DNA from: Nodosilinea sp. LEGE 07088 | Lineage (GTDB): Bacteria; Cyanobacteriota; Cyanobacteriia; Phormidesmidales; Phormidesmidaceae | Direction of reading: 5' to 3' | DNA length: 64,000 nt | NCBI RefSeq assembly: GCF_015207395.1 | Contig: NZ_JADEWX010000003.1 | Coordinates: forward strand, 62,001-126,000 | Shown: piece after piece, positions 17,771 to 25,761 of the stretch | How positions within the stretch are numbered: the first letter of the stretch is position 1 | How the letters are laid out: each line of letters starts with the position of its first letter | Program-made: the position numbers and the translations under genes | Notes under the pieces: model-generated | Databases searched by the model: none | What the model was told of the DNA's origin: nothing | What the model saw: the letters and a program-made list of their open reading frames with translations, nothing else

Positions 17771-19609
17771 TTAAAGCATGGCCATTCTCTTAAAGCTTTC
17801 GGATTTCTCCAGTAGTTCCTGGTAGTTTCCCTGGGCAACTACTCGACCTTGGGCTAGCTCAATGATAAAGTCGCACTGTTCAACGGTGCTGAGTCGGTGG
17901 GCAATCAACAAAATGGTCAGGTCGTCACCTAGGTTCTCGATCGCTGCCATTACCTCTTGTTCAGTAAAGCTATCCAGTGCGCTCGTAGCTTCGTCGAAAA
18001 CGAGTACGGACGCTTTCTTGTATAGCGCTCGAGCAATACCAACTCTCTGGCGCTGCCCTCCACTCAAGCGAATGCCTCGTTCCCCTAAAGTAGCTGAGTA
18101 TCCATCTGGACTTTGCTCGATAAAGGCGGCTATTTTGGCTTGCTGAGCCGCAAAGCGTACCCGTTCTAAATCAATGTCTTGCTTAGGCACTCCAAGGGCA
18201 ATATTTTCCGCAATGGTTGTATCGGCCAGATAGATGTGCTGTGGGACATGGGCGATGGTTTGCTGCCAGGCTCTGGAGCGATCGCCCTTAAGCAACCGGT
18301 TATCTACAACAACCTCGCCTACGGTAGGTTCTAAGAGGCCCATTAGAATATCTAGAGTTGTACTTTTACCGCTGCCAGTGGCTCCGACAACCCCTACGCG
18401 TGCACCTTTAGGAATGGTAAAAGACAAGGCTTGCAGTATCCAGGGGTCAGTGCTGTTGTAGCGAAATCCCACATCGATAAATTTGATGGTCGATTGCCAC
18501 CTTAGGGGGGGAGGACTGGGCTGCAACTCTTCGGGGGGAATCGATTGCTCGAGCAGCTTGAGGACATCTTCTACGGCGGTTTGGTCTCCCCGTATGCCAG
18601 CCCAAGCGGCGAAAATTTGCTGTAGGGCAGGCATGAGTCGCTGTGCACCCAAGGCCAATGTGCCCAACAATGGCAGTGCTGCTGCACCGCCCCCCGATTG
18701 TTGGCTCAGGCCGTAGGCGAGCCCCGCTAGCACTACTAAGCCCAAGGTCTCCACACCGTAGCGGGGGCTGCTACCTATAAAGGCGTTTTCGGCCCTAGCT
18801 CTACACAGGGGCCAATTGGCACGGCGATAGCGTTCGCAGTAAAACGGTTGGCTGTGATCCAACAGCACATCGCGGATTCCACCTAGTCCTTCTTGTAGCG
18901 CTTTGATTTGCAGGGTCATTTGTCGGCTGATTTGTCGGCTGTTATGGTTTAGACGCTTCCGGGTGGAATAGATTAGCAGCCCGTAGAGCCCACCCAAACC
19001 GAGAAAGGTTGCCGCTGAAACCAACGGCTCGATCGCCAAGAGAACCACCACAATCGCTGTGACAATAACCAAGGCGCTAATCAGCGCCATAGTGTGATTG
19101 AGTACGGCGATGACAACGGTGATTTTTTCAATGGAACTGATTAGCTCACTGGTGTTGCGGGCTAAATGGACTCGATAGGGTTGGTACAGGGTGCGCCAAT
19201 AAACGTTGACTGCCATCTCGTGGCCAACCATTTGACCGTAGCTTTTAGTGGCCCACAGCACCAGCAGACGCATAATTCCGGCGAGCAGAGCTGCCACTAT
19301 TAACGCTATGGTGAGCGGCAGCACTAGCTGCTCGCTGGAGGTAAACCCCAGGGCTTCGTACAGCTGCATTGCCGTCGGATTGTCGAGAACTTTTTCAGGG
19401 GCGACAATTACGCTGAGGAACGGCAGCACTGCCCCTAGGGTAATGGCTTCGGCTATGCCGCTGGTCACCATTAGAGCTGCCAAACCCAGCAACTGCCAAC
19501 GTCGCTTGAGGTTGAGGTGCTGCCAAATCCGCCTGAGGATAGGTTGAATGCCGGGCGGGTTGACAGCTAAACGCTTCTGACTGAGCCTGCTTTTATAGGG
19601 TTTGGCCAT
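17771..19609 (-). CDS. ABC transporter, fused permease/ATPase; candidate flippase
   Basis: A 612-aa half-transporter from the ATG at 19609 (MAKPYKSRLSQKRL). An upstream start at 19771 would overlap the preceding gene by 71 bp and adds a low-complexity leader, so it is rejected. Six membrane helices come first (about residues 45-330; LLGLAALMVTSGIAEAITLGA and others). The ATPase has Walker A GATGSGKSTTLDIL, Q-loop VPQHIYLADTTIAENI, signature LSGGQRQRVGIARAL, Walker B VLVFDEATSALD and the H-loop IAHRLSTVEQCD, all intact. It resembles PglK/WlaB and MsbA exporters. With no Wzx in the locus it may flip the lipid-linked oligosaccharide. Confidence 0.85.
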   Translation of the reverse strand: MAKPYKSRLSQKRLAVNPPGIQPILRRIWQHLNLKRRWQLLGLAALMVTSGIAEAITLGAVLPFLSVIVAPEKVLDNPTAMQLYEALGFTSSEQLVLPLTIALIVAALLAGIMRLLVLWATKSYGQMVGHEMAVNVYWRTLYQPYRVHLARNTSELISSIEKITVVIAVLNHTMALISALVIVTAIVVVLLAIEPLVSAATFLGLGGLYGLLIYSTRKRLNHNSRQISRQMTLQIKALQEGLGGIRDVLLDHSQPFYCERYRRANWPLCRARAENAFIGSSPRYGVETLGLVVLAGLAYGLSQQSGGGAAALPLLGTLALGAQRLMPALQQIFAAWAGIRGDQTAVEDVLKLLEQSIPPEELQPSPPPLRWQSTIKFIDVGFRYNSTDPWILQALSFTIPKGARVGVVGATGSGKSTTLDILMGLLEPTVGEVVVDNRLLKGDRSRAWQQTIAHVPQHIYLADTTIAENIALGVPKQDIDLERVRFAAQQAKIAAFIEQSPDGYSATLGERGIRLSGGQRQRVGIARALYKKASVLVFDEATSALDSFTEQEVMAAIENLGDDLTILLIAHRLSTVEQCDFIIELAQGRVVAQGNYQELLEKSESFKRMAML

Positions 19610-19700
19610 GGATTGTGGAGAAACAGGTCGCCGGATATAAGGCCTATTTGGGGGGGTAGCTTGGCTAACGATTGAATCGTCTTGGTCATCGGCTCTGGAC

Positions 19701-20126
19701 TCAGCCGATGCGGCGAAAGTCTTTGATACCTTGAAACTGGGTATGGCGGGCCTGACGGCGGGTAAACTCACCGACGCTAGGATTGCCAGTGGTCAAAATG
19801 ACGCCGCTAGCCTGCATCCAGAGGGCGGTGGGGGCGACTGTAACGTTGTAAGTATTTGTGTTGGTTTTGCAAACGTGATACCACCGACTTGCTTGACAGT
19901 GATCGCACCAAAAAGCTTCTAGCCACTCGCCCATAAGGGGAACTGTGCCATAGCCAGCAATGACGGTCAGCGATCGCAGCCGACTGAGCCCCCGCTGCCG
20001 GAGCTGCTCAGGGTGGGTGGCGTAAAGGGGATATTTTTGGCTGACGCTGTCGAGATAGGTAGCGTGGTCGGGGCAATAAATGCTACGGCGTTTAGATCGG
20101 CTACGGTGGCGGCGAGGTTGGGTCAT
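19701..20126 (-). CDS. Conserved Cys/His-containing hypothetical protein
   Basis: A 141-aa protein from the ATG at 20126 (MTQPRRHRSRSKRRS); an ORF start at 20186 adds 20 residues. The N-terminus is very basic. Two Cys/His clusters follow, YCPDHATYL and FWCDHCQASRWYHVCK, which could bind zinc or another metal or simply form a ribbon fold. The middle RSLTVIAGYGTVPLMGEWLEAF looks globular. I do not recognise a family with a function, although proteins of this kind seem conserved in cyanobacteria. It lies 91 bp upstream of the ABC transporter on the same strand. Confidence 0.6.
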   Translation of the reverse strand: MTQPRRHRSRSKRRSIYCPDHATYLDSVSQKYPLYATHPEQLRQRGLSRLRSLTVIAGYGTVPLMGEWLEAFWCDHCQASRWYHVCKTNTNTYNVTVAPTALWMQASGVILTTGNPSVGEFTRRQARHTQFQGIKDFRRIG

Positions 20127-20364
20127 GGCAACAGATTGTTGGCTTAGGGGAGAAGAGCAGGCAACCAAGCTAGAGAAAACGGCCACACCTCTCCTAGACT
20201 ACGGCCTCAGCCTAGGCTGGTCGAGGTTGCGGGGGAGAGACTGAGATCGTGATGACCATCGAAGCCCACTCCATGCTCGAAAGGGTAACGGATTTATTCA
20301 GTTAGGCAAGGCCTAGGGGGTGAAATTTAAGATTTGGATGTTTTATCGTTCTCGCCGATCTAGG

Positions 20365-21672
20365 CTACAAGCGAGATGTAGCCGTCTCTGGGGGCGGGGC
20401 TACCGCTACCAGGGCAGGGTTGAGCCGGCGTATACAGGCATCTACGACCTCAAAATAGCGGCGGGTGATCTGTTCGGGGGTAAAATTTTGCTGCATGTAG
20501 CTACGTCCTCGGTGGCCCATTTGGTGTCCTCGGTGGGTATCAGCAGCCAGCATACGAATAAAGTTGGCTAAGCCATCGCTATCGCCGTTGTCAAAGGCGC
20601 GACCAAAATCACCTTCGGCTAGCAGCGATCGCAGATAGGAGTGCGGTTCACAAATTGCTGCTACTGGGCGACCGGCGGCTAAGCTGCTGTAGAGCTTGCT
20701 CGGGGCTACCAACCCTTCTACCCCAGGCACCAGGCTAACTAAACTGAGATCGCAGGCCGTGAGAGAGTAGGGTAAATCGGCTTTGGCCTGGTAAGGGAGA
20801 AACAGGCAGTTGCTTAACCCCAACCGACTAACCTGGCTGAGGCAAGTCTGACGTTTTGCCCCAGCCCCAATAAAGACAAATCGGATCGGCTCATGGCGCA
20901 ATAGCTGGGCTGTTGTCATGATGGTATCCATATCGTGGCAGCGCCCCATGTTGCCCGAATACAGTACTGTGAAGACCTCGCTTAAATTGTGCTGGCGGGC
21001 AAACCAGTTGTCAGCCTTAGCGCGGGGGTAAATAGATCCTGGGTCAGCCCAGTTGTGAATGACAGAAATTTTGGTAGCTGCTTCGGGGCAGTGGTCGACA
21101 ATCCGCTGTTTCATGGTCTGGGTCAGCACCACGATCGCACTGGCATGGCGCCAGGTTTGGCCGTTGAGCCAGTGCCAAAGCCTGACTAAAGCGTGATTGT
21201 GAGATAGCACATTGAGGGCAACAGCCACATCGGGGTAAAGGTCATAGACCACGCATAGGTAGGGCTGCTTAAACAGGCAGTGGAGTAAATAGGCCAACAA
21301 CGGTAAGTAGGGCGGCTCGGTCGTCACTAGCACCAGATCGCCTCGCCGGGCTGGATGTATGAGTTTGACGAGCGATCGCAAGCAATACAGCAATCCGCCT
21401 ACGGCGCGGCCTCGAATGCGGCGCGGCCACAGTCGGGCTGTTCGGGTACGCCTGACTGTCACCCCGTTGACCCGTTCTTTTTGTGGAGCCAAAGGGCAGT
21501 CGTAAGCATAGCCGGGCTGACCAGCAAACACCTGTACTTTAACGCCCTCACGACTTAGGCTTTGAGCGAGTTCTGCCATCAGCTGCCCAGTCGGTGCGTA
21601 GTCGGGGGGAAAGAACTGGGTCAATATTGATAGTTGTGGAGGTACATCCCGTTCACGATGCATTGATCTCAT
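20365..21672 (-). CDS. GT4 family glycosyltransferase E (WbuB-like)
   Basis: A 435-aa GT-B glycosyltransferase. The N-terminal half begins LSILTQFFPPDYAPTGQLMAEL, very close in layout to WbuB/WcaI enzymes. LVLVTTEPPYLPLLAYLLH is probably the membrane-associated hydrophobic patch. The donor half includes FTVLYSGNMGRCHDMDTIM and the sugar-binding region PSKLYSSLAAGRPVAAICEPH. Composition is GC-rich, unlike the glycosyltransferases at 9-15 kb, so it probably belongs to the older part of the locus. It is preceded by an 850-bp stretch without a gene. Confidence 0.85.
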   Translation of the reverse strand: MRSMHRERDVPPQLSILTQFFPPDYAPTGQLMAELAQSLSREGVKVQVFAGQPGYAYDCPLAPQKERVNGVTVRRTRTARLWPRRIRGRAVGGLLYCLRSLVKLIHPARRGDLVLVTTEPPYLPLLAYLLHCLFKQPYLCVVYDLYPDVAVALNVLSHNHALVRLWHWLNGQTWRHASAIVVLTQTMKQRIVDHCPEAATKISVIHNWADPGSIYPRAKADNWFARQHNLSEVFTVLYSGNMGRCHDMDTIMTTAQLLRHEPIRFVFIGAGAKRQTCLSQVSRLGLSNCLFLPYQAKADLPYSLTACDLSLVSLVPGVEGLVAPSKLYSSLAAGRPVAAICEPHSYLRSLLAEGDFGRAFDNGDSDGLANFIRMLAADTHRGHQMGHRGRSYMQQNFTPEQITRRYFEVVDACIRRLNPALVAVAPPPETATSRL

Positions 21673-22522
21673 TGGCCTTTACGCGTAGAAATTGAGCACC
21701 CAACCATACCTGAAGCCGTATCATGACAACGACTTGAGGTATCTAGTCTTGACTTGGCAAACCAAAAACTCATCCTTCTTTACTAGGTGAACCTGAAGCT
21801 TTCCATCACGAAAAGTGATTAGCTCATCAGTCTAGAGACATCGACTGTCTCAGGCATTTGTAGAACTAATGCTTCAGTTTTTAGCGTGCCAAGACAATTG
21901 ACCCTGACGCTATTTCCTAGAGATGATTTTCGTTGTCTCTAAGTTCCTCAATTAGCAAAAATGGATAACCTGTAAACTATCGAAACAATGCACCCTATGT
22001 TACTAAGCAGCTCCAATTTCTAGCGCCTAGCAATGTGTCCTAGGCTAGGCCGTCCAGTTTTTCTACAGCCTAAATAATTTCATGGCAAAAGGATAGCGCA
22101 CTTACTAGATAATTGAGCTGAAGATTTTTAATCCGATGCACCTTAACGGGTAGCGAGACTGCTTCATCGAAGCAGAACAGATTAGAAGCATAAAAACAGT
22201 AGAGAAGACTACAGAAAATATGCTTTTACAGTGTTTGCAGCAGCTTGCCAGTGACTGATGCGATCGCTCCAGGATTATATGAGATACTCCAAAGGCTAGG
22301 TGGAAAGTTAGACGGAAAGCTAAGTGCCAGTGTCGGTTGCCGTGACAGTTATGGCACATCGAGATCGTGATTGGCCGTTGCAAGAATAGCCTAGTCAAGA
22401 GTCTTCAACTTTAAAAGTCTAACGGTTTATCTCCCCAATAGTGAGCCAGTTTTTCGAGGTATAGATTGATGTCTGTCAATAGCATAAAGGTCGGCAACCA
22501 AAACCTCAATCAGCCTGAATTA
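21673..22522. other. 850-bp region without a supported gene
   Basis: No convincing coding sequence on either strand. The longest ORF (22105-22398, minus) has an odd His/Cys-rich composition and no ribosome binding site, so I do not call it. The stretch is AT-richer than its neighbours. It probably holds the promoter of the glycosyltransferase gene at 20365-21672 and the end of the transcript from the upstream four-gene unit. One HIP1 octamer lies at 22260-22267. I found no tRNA, terminator or repeat. Confidence 0.4.
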
Positions 22523-23545
22523 CTATAGGTCGATTGAGGCCCTGAGCTGCTGGAGCGATCGCCCTAAAACCATGAAATCGTGGGACTCATCTAGGGCAAC
22601 TAGAATGTCGGGGTCGGTGTTATCTAGGATACGGTTATAGGCTTGAATAGCCGACTCAAGCTGAGTGGCATCTACGGCACTGCCGTTTATTTCTTGAGCT
22701 GGCAGCAGATTGTTGGTCGCGTTCAACAGCGTCACTAGATCGGCATAATCTATTCCTGCCAAGGCCATTTCAGTGAATGCATCGACTTGATCAGGCGTCA
22801 GGCCCGCCGCAAATGATGCGGCTAAGAAACTGCCAGCATTGGCAATTTGCTCACGGGTACCTTGCAGCGGCGTGACCACAGGCGTGCCGCCCTCGGGAAC
22901 AAACACAGCAGAGGTCACCCAGACGGCCTCGTCATCTCCAAGGTTGGCTTGGGCCAGGTTGAGGAACGGCAGATCGGAAACCACGCCGCGATTAGCGCTG
23001 GCCACCACCCGACCCAACGATGCGCCCGGGGCAGGGGTAGGAGCGGCAATGGTCAGTGTGCCCAGGGTTGTAGTGATAGAAATGCTCTCGCCATTGTTGA
23101 GGGCGTTTAAAGCGAGCAGAGCCAACTCCCCGATAGTGACCGTAGTACCGCCGCCATTGAAGGTTGCGCCTACCGGACTGAACCCCTGTAGGTCGATATT
23201 GGCCAAGAGATTGATCAGGATATTGACTATACCCGGGCTGGTGTTTTGTAGCGCCTGCAGAAGCGCCAGAGCAGCCTGATTGAGAGACTGTTGGGCAGCG
23301 GCGGTCAGCGTGATCTGGCCGGTGCCCGGATCGACATTGGCGTTGGGAGAGTTGGAACCAACCTGGGTGCCGGTTCCCAGGGTGGGGCTGCCAGCCGGTA
23401 CAAACGTTGTCCCGCCGATGGTAATGCCGCTGGTCAGACCCACTGGGGCTTTTCCGGCCTGGCCTGGGAGGGCGATCGCCAGGCTACTGCCCACCAAAGC
23501 CAGCATGAACCAAATTTTTCGTAGTCGGCTCACCAGTTTATTCAC
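22523..23545 (-). CDS. Secreted protein of unknown function in the EPS export unit
   Basis: A 340-aa protein. The start is the GTG at 23545, with an AGGAGA ribosome binding site. A signal peptide is clear (MNKLVSRLRKIWFMLALVGS, then cleavage after LPGQAG). Residues about 30-100 are Gly/Thr/Asn-rich with TSGITIGGTTFVPAGSPTLG. A central part repeats hydrophobic helices and Thr-rich strands (GTTVTIGELALLALNALN). The C-terminal third is helical (AGLTPDQVDAFTEMALAG, then DATQLESAIQAYNRIL). I recognise no domain. It is the last of four co-oriented genes with the Wza-, Wzc- and barrel-like proteins, which points to a role in polysaccharide export or attachment. Confidence 0.65.
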   Translation of the reverse strand: MNKLVSRLRKIWFMLALVGSSLAIALPGQAGKAPVGLTSGITIGGTTFVPAGSPTLGTGTQVGSNSPNANVDPGTGQITLTAAAQQSLNQAALALLQALQNTSPGIVNILINLLANIDLQGFSPVGATFNGGGTTVTIGELALLALNALNNGESISITTTLGTLTIAAPTPAPGASLGRVVASANRGVVSDLPFLNLAQANLGDDEAVWVTSAVFVPEGGTPVVTPLQGTREQIANAGSFLAASFAAGLTPDQVDAFTEMALAGIDYADLVTLLNATNNLLPAQEINGSAVDATQLESAIQAYNRILDNTDPDILVALDESHDFMVLGRSLQQLRASIDL

Positions 23546-23611
23546 GGTTGTTCTCCTAAATCATGGGTTGCGATCGAAGGTTGACCAAAGCAAAGGCGAC
23601 GCCACAGCGAC

Positions 23612-25690
23612 TTAAAAGCGGGGAGCAAAGTTAAAGCCATAGCTGACACTGACCACCGCCACAGAACCCGCCTGGGTATTATTGCCAATATCGCCATAGA
23701 GCAAGTTGAGCGTCAGGGGCAGGGTGGGGGCTGGTACGATCGATGCCCCTACATTAAGGCCCACACCGCTCCAGGCGGTGTTGACCGAAAACTGTGGGTG
23801 TACCTGGAGACCGACCCCAGCGATCACGCCGACATCACTGTTTTGGCCAGAAAAAGAGCCGCCCCCCAGACCCAACGTGCCGGTAATGGGCATGCGATTG
23901 ACAGGGTGGTCGGGTTGAAGCAAGTGGGCCGCGGTCACAACGCCGTAAAGGCTAGACGGGCTACCCCCAGCCTGGGGGCCGTAGGAGGCAAAGTTGTTGA
24001 GACCGACGGCAGCAGCGACCTGGGTTTCATCACTGCTATGGACTTGGCGGTGCACTTTGACATCAAAGCCACCGTTCTCGCCAAACCGACGCACACTCAG
24101 CAGGTTATAGGCTAGCTCCACGCCCACTGCCCGGCGCGCATCCCCCAGGCCAAAACCCGCAGACAGGCTGCCATCGGCCTCGGGGCGGAGGCGATCGGCC
24201 CCCGATAGCGCCGCGCTGATGAACACATCGCCCCAGTTAGCCCCAAAGCCCGAAGGAATTCCTGCATTGGGCGAAGGTGGGAAGGTCTGCTGCGGAGTAG
24301 CGGCCGTGGTGATGGGGTCAATTCTTAAGTCGTCACGAATTTGATCGCCAGTTTCAGCCGTCGGAGAAACCTGGGCACTAGCCGGAGGGCTGGCGACTCC
24401 ATTGGGCGCAGCCATGGGCTGTGATGGAGAGGCGGCCACCGGAGAAGTTTGCTCCGAGGACATAACCGGCTGGGGTGAGGGCAGGGCGAGGGCTACATTG
24501 GCCGTTGCCCGCTCAGGGGCAGCGGCGGATGGGCTAGGTCGTTGGCCGGCGGTGCGATCGCCCTGGAGCGGGTCTGCGGGAGCTGGGGTTGCTAGCCTTT
24601 GGGGCCTCATGACCAGAGTGGTGGGTTGTGCTGCAATCTGCTCAGCGGTAGGTTGACGGCGGGCCGAACGCGATGGCAGTGGCGGTAGCTGTGGCCCTCG
24701 TTGTAAGGCATCAGGCTGACTCACCCGCTGGTCAGGTGCTGGCGTAATGGCCGAGTCGGTGGCCATTGCGTCTGCCGATATACCGGCGGCAGCGCGAATA
24801 TCGCGCATCAGCGCCTGGACTGCGGCAGCTCTGGCCCGAATCTCGGCGACTTGATGAGCATTGGGTCGGGTCGCAGGGGCGATCGCTGGTCGAGCGGCGG
24901 TAGCTGTGGGCGCTGAGCGGGCTGCGGTGGTGACCGCAGCTGGAGATTCTAGCGGGGCGATCGGCGGTGTAGCGGCGGGCCTGGGCAGCTCAGGGGTGGC
25001 AGCAGCCCGAGGTTCTTCTGGGGCCGTGGGTTGGGAAAGGGGCTGACGAGCTGTGGGCTGGGCGGGAGTTTCGAGCAGAGATTCGACCACGGTGGGCTCG
25101 CCAGGTGCTGCCATAGCAGCACCTGGCGGCGTTGACGAGGTGGCGCTAACCGGCGCTACCCGAGAGGACTGGTTGGCAGAGGCCGGGTCGCTGGGCTCTG
25201 TTGCTCGTGTTGCTGGCAGGTTGGCGATCGCTGAGCGAATCTCAGCCATTTCGGGGTTGTGGGCTGGCTGAGACGCCCTCGGGGCTGGCTCAGGCTGCTG
25301 GCTAATACCCTCGGGGGCAATCGACTCGGGAGAAACCGTTAGTTCAGGGGCGACACCCTCAGACGCCGCGACATCTAGATCGGCTCCACGACTTGAAGTG
25401 GCCATGGTCGGGGTGGCGGCAGGAGCGGCGGCGGTAACGGCGATCGTCTGCTCAGTATCTGGTGCCCAGGAGGGCTGGGGAGTCCCCTGGTTTTCAGTCT
25501 GAGGTTCGGTTATTTGGGCCGAGGGCTCGGGCGCAACTAGCGGCCTGGGCTCCTCTGCTTGGGCCGCCCCCAAATTTGGCTCGGGGGCAACAGGGGGTAT
25601 TTCTGTTGCTTCAGCTCCTCGGGGTAATAGCCCTAGGCCAGCCAGCCCGAGCAAGCCGCCGGTAATCAATGGTTTTGACTTATGCTTCAT
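23612..25690 (-). CDS. Pro/Ala-rich envelope protein with C-terminal barrel-like domain
   Basis: A 692-aa protein, ATG at 25690 with a GAGGAG ribosome binding site. The N-terminus (MKHKSKPLITGGLLGLAGLG) looks like a signal peptide ending near GAEATE. Residues about 30-480 are a long low-complexity Pro/Ala/Thr linker. The last ~200 residues alternate in the manner of outer-membrane strands (NWGDVFISAALSGADRL, AVGVELAYNLLSVRRF, GVIAGVGLQVHPQFSVN) and end in Phe (VVSVSYGFNFAPRF), the usual outer-membrane insertion signal. I infer a small outer-membrane barrel on a periplasm-spanning stalk. It lies directly downstream of the Wzc-like kinase gene. No family is recognised. Confidence 0.68.
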   Translation of the reverse strand: MKHKSKPLITGGLLGLAGLGLLPRGAEATEIPPVAPEPNLGAAQAEEPRPLVAPEPSAQITEPQTENQGTPQPSWAPDTEQTIAVTAAAPAATPTMATSSRGADLDVAASEGVAPELTVSPESIAPEGISQQPEPAPRASQPAHNPEMAEIRSAIANLPATRATEPSDPASANQSSRVAPVSATSSTPPGAAMAAPGEPTVVESLLETPAQPTARQPLSQPTAPEEPRAAATPELPRPAATPPIAPLESPAAVTTAARSAPTATAARPAIAPATRPNAHQVAEIRARAAAVQALMRDIRAAAGISADAMATDSAITPAPDQRVSQPDALQRGPQLPPLPSRSARRQPTAEQIAAQPTTLVMRPQRLATPAPADPLQGDRTAGQRPSPSAAAPERATANVALALPSPQPVMSSEQTSPVAASPSQPMAAPNGVASPPASAQVSPTAETGDQIRDDLRIDPITTAATPQQTFPPSPNAGIPSGFGANWGDVFISAALSGADRLRPEADGSLSAGFGLGDARRAVGVELAYNLLSVRRFGENGGFDVKVHRQVHSSDETQVAAAVGLNNFASYGPQAGGSPSSLYGVVTAAHLLQPDHPVNRMPITGTLGLGGGSFSGQNSDVGVIAGVGLQVHPQFSVNTAWSGVGLNVGASIVPAPTLPLTLNLLYGDIGNNTQAGSVAVVSVSYGFNFAPRF

Positions 25691-25761
25691 CTGTTACTCT
25701 CCTCACATCCCGTTGTCGTTGCCATGCTGTCGGTTCACACCCGCCACTATGGGGCGAATTT

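Noticed and set aside
19610-19771. N-terminal extension of the ABC transporter from 19771
   Set aside because: It would overlap the preceding gene and adds a low-complexity leader; the ATG at 19609 gives a normal half-transporter length.
22105-22398. 97-aa minus-strand ORF
   Set aside because: Odd His/Cys/Ser-rich composition, no ribosome binding site, no recognisable family; the Cys-x2-Cys near its start did not extend into a transposase-like pattern.
23706-25665. Several plus-strand ORFs of 60-105 codons opposite the 692-aa gene
   Set aside because: They are antisense shadows of its Pro/Ala-rich codons, with no independent coding signal.
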